A stretch of 64,000 nt of DNA from Anniella stebbinsi. Lineage: Eukaryota; Chordata; Lepidosauria; Squamata; Anniellidae. Made by a program: the position numbers and the translations under genes. Every line of letters starts with the position of its first letter. The stretch's first letter is position 1. The DNA is taken from positions 29,456,001 to 29,520,000 of the forward strand of contig JARDYH010000005.1 in NCBI GenBank assembly GCA_029215795.1. The letters run 5' to 3'. This document shows, one piece after another, positions 55,630 to 64,000 of this stretch. The notes below the pieces were generated by a model that was not told the origin of the DNA, ran no database searches, and was given only the letters and a program-made list of their open reading frames with translations.

Positions 55630-55990
55630 CTTTTTTAGGGTTTTTCTATATGAAGCATTTATCCTGCACTCATCATTCCCTACTCAGGGTTGTTTACAGG
55701 TTCTTTAGACAATGTGGTGACTGTCCAGTTTCACTTCTATGTCTAAAGAGCACTTTCAATGAGTTTTTTGTTTGTTTGTTTTTGTTTTGTTAGCGCAGGG
55801 AACATATGGCATTTAATTGTGAAACCAAAAGAAAACACTATTTCCTTTTGTGTATTTGCATTATTCTGCATACCATAGTGCCACCTAGTGGTTATGTAGC
55901 AGAAAAGCAGGAAAGGAAATGCTGAGATGAAACCGAAAGTAGCTACAGCAGATTAACAGTCAATTAACAGGCTTGTGCACATGGCTTTGT
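55630..55990. mobile_element. TIR element with TTTTTCTATATGA end
   Basis: Left GGTTTTTCTATATGAAGCAT, right AACAGGCTTGTGCACATGG. Same family as 19727-20195, without the nested insertion. Contains a (TTTG)n-like run at 55762. Confidence 0.5.
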
Positions 55991-56193
55991 GAGGAAGGAG
56001 AATGGTTTAGTGGCAGAGTGTCTCAATACCTTTTCCACATCCTGCTTAGAAAGTAGCAACAGCAAGGGGACCTTGCACCCCTCAGTTATATTTTTATTTG
56101 GTTAGTCTTCACTGGTGTATTCTTGGTAGGAGAGGGCAGTCGTCTGCAGGCTAGAATGATCTCTACTCTAGAGATGATAATCCTCTCTTTGTA

Positions 56194-56508
56194 GGGTGAC
56201 CATATGAAAAGGAGGACAGGGCTCCTGTGTCTTTAACAGTTGTAAAGAAAAGGGAATTTCAGCAGGTGTCATTTGTATGCAATTCGTACCTGGTGAAATT
56301 CTCTCTTCATCACAACAGTTAAAGCTGCAGGAGCCCTGCCCTCTTTTGTATCTGGTCACTCTAGTATAGCTCCTGCAGCTTTAACTGTTGTGATGAAGAG
56401 GGAATTTCATCAGGTGCTACAAGCGTACAAATGACACCTGCTGAAATCCACTTTCAATATGACTGTTAAAGATACAAGAGCCCTGTCCTCTTTTTCATAT
56501 GGTCACCC
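56194..56508. mobile_element. Inverted-dimer TA-flanked element, GGGTGACC type
   Basis: TA at 56192-56193 and 56509-56510; ends GGGTGACCATATG and CATATGGTCACCC. One arm carries the short-spacer AATTCGTACCTGG core and the other the GGTGCTACAAGCG core, so the two arms derive from different variants. It directly abuts the repeat at 56511. Confidence 0.87.
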
Positions 56509-56510
56509 TA

Positions 56511-56815
56511 TCTCTTTGAAGGTGTCCTCTGTTTGAAGGGCTGTCCAGCCTAAGTCCAGTTGAAAGATGAAGAACCATCAGAAGGGAGAGCTGCAGAGCC
56601 CCTGAGGTTGCCCTTCAACAGTGAACACCTGGATAGCAGACTGGGCAAGCCCACAGGTCACCTGGTCATAATCTCTCTCACTGCAGTGAGGTGTGTTGCA
56701 TTTCTATTTAAATTATAGCAATTATTTCTAAATTTCCATCTTTCCTTAGGAATAAGCCCATGCAAATATTATGCAAATCAGTGTCTTCTCATCTGATGAT
56801 GCATTTCATCCTTTT
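56511..56815 (-). mobile_element. GGGTGACC/TTATTTCTAAA repeat family, reverse copy
   Basis: GTCCTCTGTTTGAAGGGCTG, GATAGCAGACTGGGCAAGC, GCAATTATTTCTAAATTTCC follow the reverse complement of copies A and B. It begins right at the TA of the inverted dimer at 56194, so the dimer probably inserted into its terminus. Confidence 0.6.
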
Positions 56816-57574
56816 TTGGGCAATGGGTAAGTGTCCACCCCACTCCCCAGTGACCCCACTCACCAAAGGATTTGTGAAAAAGTTTATAGTACCTAGCAAT
56901 TAAAGGCTGCATAGATATAGAGCAAATATGCTTGGATATGATGTGTGGTCATTGATGTAGAAGTGCAGCGGGGCAGGAGGGGGCAGGGGAGATTAAATGT
57001 TTCCTGAAAGATTTCTCCCCCCACTGCCCAAAGAAGCAGATTGAGAGTAATTCATTGCCTTTCCATAATACACAAGAGAGAGAGAGGGGAGGCGAGCTAA
57101 GCTTTTTTAAAAAAAAAACCTTTTTGGCAGGCCCCAGCAAGTGTTACTTCAGATGTTGGATTTGGAAGTGAGCTAGTCCCCCACTCCCCACCCACAACTT
57201 CAGTGTGAAGGTATGCAAGTTTTCACCAAATGCTACCTGGTGAAGAGTTCAGTGACATTTGAAAGCCTGCACGTTTGTAGATTAGTGAAAAGTTAGTCAA
57301 ATCTACTTTGTTGTATGACCTCACTTTTCATCATAGCCATTGTTTCTTTGAACCACTGCAAGGTTGCATGTCTCACTAAGAAAGGGACAGATCCCCAGTA
57401 TGGAAAGAGTGAAGTGATCAGAGGCTGATGTTGGCTCAATGGCCAAGTTTGGGAGCTTATATATAAAAAAGCCTCTCTGTGTCCTGAATCCTCACCACCA
57501 CCACACACATACACTCACCTGCTGGAGATGCAAGATGAAGCTGTTCTTTGGACCCAGCATGGGATGCATGCGTA

Positions 57575-57890
57575 GGCTGACCATATGAAATGGAGGACAG
57601 GGCTCATGTAGCTTTAACAGTTGTAGAGAAAAGGGAATTTCAGCCATTGTCATTTGTATGCAATTAGTTCCTGGTGAGATTCCCTCTTCATCACAACAGT
57701 TAAAGTTGCAGGCACTATACTAGAGTGACCATATACAAAAGAAGGCAGGGCCCCTGCAACTTTAACAGTTGTGATGAAGAGGGAATTTCACCAGGAACTA
57801 ATTGCATACAAATGACACGGGCTGAAATTCCCTTTTCTCTACAACTGTTAAAGTTACATGAGCCCTGTCCTCCTTTTCAAATGGTCAGCC
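57575..57890. mobile_element. Inverted-dimer TA-flanked element, GGCTGACC type
   Basis: TA at 57573-57574 and 57891-57892; outer ends GGCTGACCATATGAAATGG and CAAATGGTCAGCC. The central spacer reads GCACTATACTAGAGTGACC. Confidence 0.87.
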
Positions 57891-58324
57891 TATGCATGCG
57901 GTGAATCATAGCTAACGTTCTGCAGGAATGAAAGACCTGATCTTTCACCTTCTGATCAGGGTGTGGTGGAAACAGCGAATCTGATGGTCTTCTTTGAGAG
58001 GTCAGCTGCCCTTCAGTGCTTGGTCATCAACATCACAAAAAGGGCACTATAATTCAGGCAGGGAAGGAAAGTTAGGGGATTGATTTAGATCCCTGGAGGT
58101 GTCTCCTCTAACCTCATCCCTCTTAGCACCAGGTCAGGGCTGGGTTATGGGCAAAGTGCAGCAGGCTGGAAGGGGGTCCGACATTCACCTTCCTGTAGCT
58201 GGTGTACGAATACCAAAGTTCCCATGTCTTCTCTGTGGATGAACAACCTACAAGCATGTTCAGCGGCCATTGGCACAACAAGTTCTTAAGAGGGAAAGGA
58301 ATTAGCAGAGAATCTTTCTCTTTG

Positions 58325-58326
<2 letters not shown>

Positions 58327-58364
<38 letters not shown>
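58327..58364. repeat. (ATT)n microsatellite
   Basis: About 12 ATT units. I see no LINE 3' end next to it, unlike 36417. Confidence 0.95.
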
Positions 58365-58365
<1 letters not shown>

Positions 58366-58562
58366 GATCACACAAGCAGTTGGTTCCCGCAATCAGAATT
58401 CGGGTGGGAGGGATCAAATCTAACAAAAAGTTTAACTTAATGAACTGCATTTATTGAAATATTCAAAGTATTATATCTTTTATCTTTACAGAACTTCCTT
58501 AAATACACTGTTCTTGGTGTAAACTAAACCCTGAATGGGCTACTTCTAACTAGGGGGCTGTA

Positions 58563-58730
58563 GCGTGACCAGGTACAAAAGAGGCCAGGGCTCCTGCAGC
58601 TTTAACTGTTATGATGAAGAGGGAATTTCACCAGGTGCTGCATGCATACAAATAACACCTGCTGAAATTCCTTTTTCTATACAACTGTTAAAGATACAGG
58701 AGCCCTGGCCTCCTTTTCATATGGTCACAC
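58563..58730. mobile_element. Half-unit of the inverted-dimer element, with its own TA flanks
   Basis: 168 bp from GCGTGACCAGGTAC to GTCACAC, flanked by TA at 58561-58562 and 58731-58732. It equals one arm plus the centre of the dimer and looks like a monomer, or an element that lost one arm exactly at the centre. Confidence 0.75.
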
Positions 58731-59536
58731 TATATTAGTGGAATCTGCATACCAAGAACTTTCCAATGAAGTGTGTTTCATGAGAATCTGTGAACGGGAA
58801 GGCAGTCAAAAGGGATGACCAAATAACTCCCAACTTTGAATTATATATGTAAAATATTTATTACCTTTTTAACCTTTTTTTATACCAAAAGAGCTATAAA
58901 AGCAGCTTGCAAATTACATAAGTAGAAATGTTATTTCAGAATTTGAATTGGTATATAGCCTACTAAAAATCAACAGTCAGTACAGATAAAAAGTGAAGCC
59001 TGATTTGTGTGGAAGGGTCATGCTATGGTATATGTAGCAGTTAAAGAAATTTTCCATTAGATGTTATTCCATTGGTAGTACACACCAGTTAAGATGTTTG
59101 GAATTGTGCAGGTGACCTGTTTGAGATGTAATAAAAGTGGAACAGACTTTAAGCGTATTACGTGGTGATTGTTCATAAAAGAATCAAATGTTCTTATTTC
59201 AGGAATGTATTCAGGAGACAACATGGTGCATATTAGTTATACGCTCCTCGGTGTTGCTACTTGGAAAAGTTAAAGATATGATCAATGATTTTTTCCCCTT
59301 TTAAATGTTATTGGCAATAAAGCATTTTGGTTGCAGCAAGACACTGAAAACTCTTCTTTCAACAGAATGGCAGAGAATACCGTGGCAGACAGCATTGATG
59401 TATTAATGAATTGACATATTATAAAATAATGTCAGTTGGATTAAAAACAATGAAGGAATCTTTGCAGAATTGGTACCCATTTATTCGATAGAATAGAACA
59501 AATCCATTTGGAAACCCAAGTGCTGAATTTGATATA

Positions 59537-59557
59537 ATAAATAATAATAATAATAAT

Positions 59558-59589
<32 letters not shown>

Positions 59590-59591
59590 TC
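59537..59591. repeat. (ATA)n plus (CTTT)n tail of the LINE
   Basis: AATAATAATAATAATAATT followed by about eight CTTT units. On the LINE strand this is (AAAG)n then (ATT)n directly after the LINE 3' end. Confidence 0.92.
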
Positions 59592-61684
59592 CTCTTCCTC
59601 TGGATCGAGGCAGGGAACAGCATTAATACAAACAGCATAAAATACATAAAACTGATTAAAAACATATAAAACTAATGAATTATTAAAAACACATAAAACT
59701 AATACATTATTAAAAAGCATCTTAAAATTCAACTGGGTAGGCCTGCTGGAAGAGATCAGTCTTTATAGCTTTCTTAAATTCCGGAAGTCTGTTAAGTTGG
59801 CGAATCTCTCCCGGCAGGCCATTCCACAGTCTGGGAGCGGCAGAAGTGAAGGTTCTCTGGGTAACAGTTTCAGCCTAGCTTTTGCTGACTGGAGTAAGTT
59901 CTTCCCAGAGGACCTGAGTGTGCGGGGCGGATTGTATGGGAGAAGGCGATCCCACAGGTAACCTGGGCCCAAGCCATGTAGAGCTTTAAAGGTAATAACC
60001 AACACTTTATACTTTGCCCGGAAATTAATTGGCAGCCAGTGAAGTGATTTTAAAATTGGTGTTATATGATCACCTCTAGGTGTATGGGTGACAAACCTGG
60101 CTGCCATATTTTGAACTAATTACGGTTTCCGGACTAGGCACAAAGGTAGCCCTGTGTACAGTGCATTGCAGAAGTTGAGCCTCAAAGTTATCAGCGCGTG
60201 CACTACCATCTTTAGATCTTCCAACTCTAGGAAGGGGCGCAGCTGGCATATCAGCCAAAGCTGATAGTAGGCACTCCTGGCCGTCACATCTATCTGGGCT
60301 GTCATTTGGAGCAACGGATCCAGGAGCACCCCCAAGCTGTGAACACAGTCTTTCAGGGGGAGTGTAACCCCACCCAGAACTTGACACACCTCCAAACCCA
60401 GGTTGGGGCTTTTGACAGTAAGCACCTCCGTCTTGTCTGGATTCAGCTTCAGTTTGTTTTTCCTCATCCAGCCCATTACCGCCTCCAAGCATTCATTCAA
60501 AGGAGACACACTATCCTTAGCTGATGCTGTTGTCAAAGGCATAGAGAAATATATTTGGGTGTCATCAGCATACTGATAGCACCCCGCCCCATGTCTCTGG
60601 ATGATCTCTCCCAGCAGTTTTATGTAGATGTTAAACAGCATTGGGGATAGGATAACGCCTTGCAGTATGCCACACAACAGGTCCTTCTTTGAGGAGCAAC
60701 TATCCCCAAGCATCACCATCTGGAACCTGCATGAGAGGTAGGACTAGAACCACTGAAACACAGTGCCCCCGATTCCCAATCCCCTCAGGCGTTCCAGAAG
60801 GATACCATGGATGGTATCAAAAGCCGCTGAGAGATCCAGAAGTACCAGCAGGGACACACTCCCCCTGTCAGTACTCAAGCATAAATCATCCACTAAGGCG
60901 ACCATAGCGGTCTCAACTCCGTATCCTGCCCTGAAGCCAGTTTGAAATGGGTCTAGAAAATCTGTATAATCCAAAACTGGAGTTGGAAGGCAACTGCCCT
61001 CTTGATCACCTTGCCCAGAAACGGAAGCTTAGATATTGGTCTATAGTTATTAAGGTCCAGGGGGTCCAAGGAGGACTTTTTTTAGAAACGGCCATACCAC
61101 TGCTTCTTTTAAACATGATGGAAAACTCCCCTCCCTGAGAGATACATTAATATGTTGCAGTTGTAATCTAATTGCATCTCCTCCTTGGGCGACCAGCCAA
61201 GAAGGGCAGGGATCGAAAGGGCAAGTTGTCCCCCTCGCTCGTCCAAGCAGCTTGTCCACGTCCTCGGTACTCACCAACTGAAACTGATCCAGTATAATCC
61301 TACTCATAGAGTTGCTGGACACTCCATTGTCAGCTTCTGCTATAATGATGGCATCTAAATTGGCTCTTATCCGAGAGATTTTATCTGTGAAATGATTGTT
61401 AAAGGCATCACAGCCAACTACTGAAGCCTCTAAGATCGGGTTCAGGGGGGAAGGTGTCTGAGTTAGATCCCTCACCACCCTGAACAGTTCTGTCAGACAC
61501 GAATTTGCAGACGCAATGCGTGCAGAGAAGAAAGCTTTCTTCACTGCACGTATTGCCACCCCATAGGAACGAAGATGTTCTCTATGTTGTGTTTTGTCGG
61601 ATATCAGTCGACTTTTCCACCATCAGCACTCCAGTCATCGTCCTTCCTGTTTCAACTCCCTGAAATCTTCTGTGTACCAGGCTG

Positions 61685-61975
61685 TTATCACATGGGCAGT
61701 TTTAAGCACACCCACCTCGACTTTGCTTCACTTCTTCAGCGCTGAACTCTCATGATGTCATTCTCATCGTGCTGTTCTCTCACCCTGAGGTCGAGGTTTT
61801 TAGTTTCTGTTTCGATTTATCCCTGAATGGGAAAAGTCTGTTTCAGGCAAGTTCAACAGGCCAAGCTGAGGTATTGCAGCTATACCGACCATGTGTGATT
61901 CAAAACGCTAGACTCGCATAAGAAATGGAGGGGGAACCCACAGAAGCAACCCGGGGGGAAAAATAGGTGTGATAA
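61685..61975 (-). mobile_element. TTATCACA-end DNA element nested in the LINE
   Basis: Ends TTATCACATGGGC and TAGGTGTGATAA are imperfect inverted repeats. The interior is the reverse complement of the element at 3777 (TTTCAGCGCTGAA region, GTTTCGATTTATCCCT). I see no exact flanking duplication. Confidence 0.75.
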
Positions 61976-62245
61976 AGCTCCCAGGATCTATGATCTATGT
62001 GAAGCATGCCAGGTCAGCCTCCTCAGCTGTAAGGAGATCATAGATAATGTTGGTTTTGTTTTTAACTGACCTGGCATTACATAAGAGCAAAGAGAGGTTC
62101 TGTGGGTGACCTGGGTCGTTCTCCAAGATCCCCGGGTAGCAGAGCGACCGGAAGGTAAGATGGGTGTTAAATCTCTCTCTCTCTTTTCTCTGTAACGGCA
62201 CTGCGCCCTGCCATCGCCATATCTCCCTCTGCCCTGCACAATAAT

Positions 62246-64000
62246 AGAAGTATTATTAGGAAAGTATTATTCTAAATGAAATATAGATTTTGATATGAAG
62301 TTTTATGTGCTTAACTTTAATTTGCTAAATGGGATCCTTACCTAATGTCCCCCACTTTACTTTGCTGGAAGGCATAATTTGCACAATTTTTATGACTTAT
62401 ATTTATGTTTTAAATGTTTTATGTGATAAAAATGTAAATAAAAATGTATAAAACAGCATCCAAGTAGTTAAAGGAGCAACTTGCAAAAGCATCCATGTGA
62501 AGAATTATGTGAAAGAACGAATAACGGTGCCAATTCTATACGATCAGATGCTGCATTGTTGCAGAAAGACTCATCTATTTCATGTGCTTCCAAAGTACTA
62601 CCGAGAGAACTATTCTCAAAAAGAAAAGAAAAATATTGGCAACAGCTGGATGCACAAAACTCCATCACTTCATCTCTACAGAAAAACAGTGATAGTTCCC
62701 CACCCAATCATGAGACAACCTGTCTCATAAACCAATTATGAGACAGCATCTCTTCCAGCGAAGTCACTTCCAGGAAGTGGTTCACAGTTTGTTGTCTCAT
62801 TTTTCAAGTCTTCCCTGATGCAACCACCTGCCTTGTTCTGGCTATGCCTTCCTGTAGTATGAAGAAAGTGATATAAAAACACCAGTCCATTCTTACATCA
62901 CAGATCAGTTTTTACATCACTTTCTTTGCCTCACTCTCCTGAGATGCGGGTACAATATCATTACAGATGACCACCTATTGGTGGTTTGACTGACCCAGAG
63001 CTTGTTGAATAGAGGTTTGAAGCAGGACAAAGCCCTTTTGCAGGGGGACAGATGGGGCCCCAGTGCCACCACCAGCTCTGGGCAATGAGACCCCTCCCTT
63101 TATTGATAGGCCCCGGCAGGCTAATTTGTGGTGGCAATGGCAGGCTGGCAGGCAGTTGGTTCTGGATGCTATTTACATGTCCCACAATGCCCATGACACA
63201 CTGTCCCTGTGGGCCATTGTGGGGAATTAAAATGGCAGCTAGACCCAGGTGTCCAGTGGTGCTTGGAGCATCAGGCTGAATTTTTTTTAAAGGAGGAACC
63301 AGGGCAGGCATCAGTTGTGAGCCTGGCAGGGTGATGGGGCCCTGGCACCTGCCCAAGGTTACAAGGTACTGAAGCTGACCCTGTCCAGGGCGCATCACTG
63401 CATGAACCCTCCTTCACATGCTCCCACTTATTCACACCACAAACTGTAGTGATTGCAGGACTAGCAAGAGGCCATGCAATTTGTTCAACAGGAATGATTT
63501 CTTCAAGTGTTTAGAAAGGATTAGTCTCTGCACTTCTGGTTTATTGCACAATCACTGAATTGTGGACTGAATTTGCCCCTAGGAATGATTGCCAGGATGC
63601 AGTGCAATCCCTGATGCTGACTTTAGAAGAGTCAAGGAGCCAGAGACTATCACACCTGTTCAGGTGTTACAGGAAAATGTTAGTTCAGTGTGACGAATTA
63701 AGCCATGCCAGACCTGTACCACACCCTTCATAATTATGTGTAAACCTCTGCCACTATGTGTTTCCTTCATTTTGTTTTTACTAAACTAAAACGATTCTTA
63801 CCTTTTGGGAGGATTTCAGTTTGCCCAATCAGCTACAGTGTGATGCGTCTGTTTGCTTTACCCAAAGGAACGTTTGCTCCAGAACCGAGCAACTGAATCA
63901 TCCTAACAAATCTCCCTAAAAAGCCAGGAGAAGGGATGGAGCTCGCCCTGCAGAAAAGGAGCAACGTATATTGACTGGAAAAGGCCTCTCTCGTCTGCCC
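62246..64000. other. No gene recognised
   Basis: AT-rich beside the LINE, then mixed. 62706-62755 has small inverted units of ATGAGACA/TGTCTCAT. The 145-codon antisense frame at 62961-63398 is proline-rich with no family match. Confidence 0.5.

Larger units (their letters stand above)
57891..59535. other. Intergenic DNA with one half-unit element and one microsatellite
   Basis: Apart from 58327-58364 and 58563-58730 nothing is recognisable; AT-rich. Confidence 0.55.
59536..62245 (-). pseudogene. Decayed L2/CR1-type LINE (endonuclease start, RT and 3' end)
   Basis: Read on the minus strand. 62201-61985 encodes the opening of the endonuclease (LLLCNARSVKNKTNIIYDLL, then ADLACFT). Most of the endonuclease is missing and a DNA element fills 61685-61975. 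61684-61050 encodes the endonuclease-RT linker (AWYTEDFRELKQ, later NHFTDKISRIRANLDA). 60974-60120 encodes reverse transcriptase pieces (FQTGFRAGYGVETAM, DLSAAFDTI, GILQGVILSPMLFNIY, YADDTQIYFS). 60107-59763 encodes the C-terminal region (DHITPILKSLHWLPI, YKVLVITFKALHG). Frames shift at least twice and stops occur, so it is inactive. The 3' end finishes in (AAAG)n then (ATT)n. Its 3' end recurs at 36138 and 7418. Confidence 0.85.

Noticed and set aside
60076..60492. 138-codon second-frame ORF over the LINE
   Set aside because: Out-of-frame shadow of the RT region that carries YADDTQIYFS.
62961..63398. 145-codon proline-rich ORF
   Set aside because: No start context, no domain, no splice partner; probably chance in GC-richer DNA.
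1..64000. CRISPR arrays, operons, phage or plasmid features
   Set aside because: No spaced direct repeats and no prokaryotic gene organisation. The window is vertebrate genomic DNA.

Overview
This window is vertebrate nuclear DNA, most likely from a squamate reptile (a lizard rather than a bird or mammal). The reasons are split genes with GT-AG introns, a very high density of interspersed repeats, tRNA-derived SINEs and short palindromic DNA elements of the kind seen in squamates, MIR-type SINEs, and an L2/CR1-type LINE. No bacterial, plasmid or phage features are present. I could not identify the species.

Two protein-coding genes can be supported, both on the minus strand. (1) A four-exon ankyrin-repeat gene, best matched to ANKRD33 (PANKY, the photoreceptor ankyrin-repeat cofactor), runs from the start codon at 38362 to the stop at 26149. 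The four coding exons (38045-38362, 35088-35217, 31469-31609, 26149-26924) join in phase into a 454-residue product. (2) A single-exon gene at 53150-54022 encodes a 290-residue protein with a signal-like N-terminus, a death-domain-like region, a hydrophobic double segment and an acidic tail; it matches TMDD1. I believe both genes lie on human chromosome 12q13, so the pairing looks like conserved synteny. About 15 kb of repeat-rich DNA separates them. No gene is supported in roughly 1-26 kb or 55-64 kb, apart from weak exon candidates at 2434-2642 and 42635-42690.

The rest is a record of transposition. The most striking family is a CpG-rich, roughly 305-355 bp non-autonomous DNA element built from GCGCATTA-like motifs. 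It has five copies (11070, 21044, 43233, 48466, 52666), and four of them carry perfect 3-bp target-site duplications. A second family of about 316 bp is an almost perfect inverted dimer bounded by TA. It occurs in about a dozen copies, in several variants with different outer ends, and also as a single 168-bp half unit with its own TA flanks. Other elements are hAT-like copies (one with an exact 8-bp duplication, nested in a LINE relic), three families of terminal-inverted-repeat elements, a 1115-bp solo LTR with an exact 5-bp duplication inside an ANKRD33 intron, a probable second LTR, two tRNA SINE types, two MIRs, and a decayed 2.7-kb LINE at 59.5-62.2 kb that is itself interrupted by a DNA element.

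Points that deserve checking first are the GCGC element family, the inverted-dimer family and its end-swapping, an optimal-context ATG upstream of ANKRD33 that is separated from the main reading frame by one in-frame TGA, and a G-rich pentamer array starting a few bases after the ANKRD33 stop codon.
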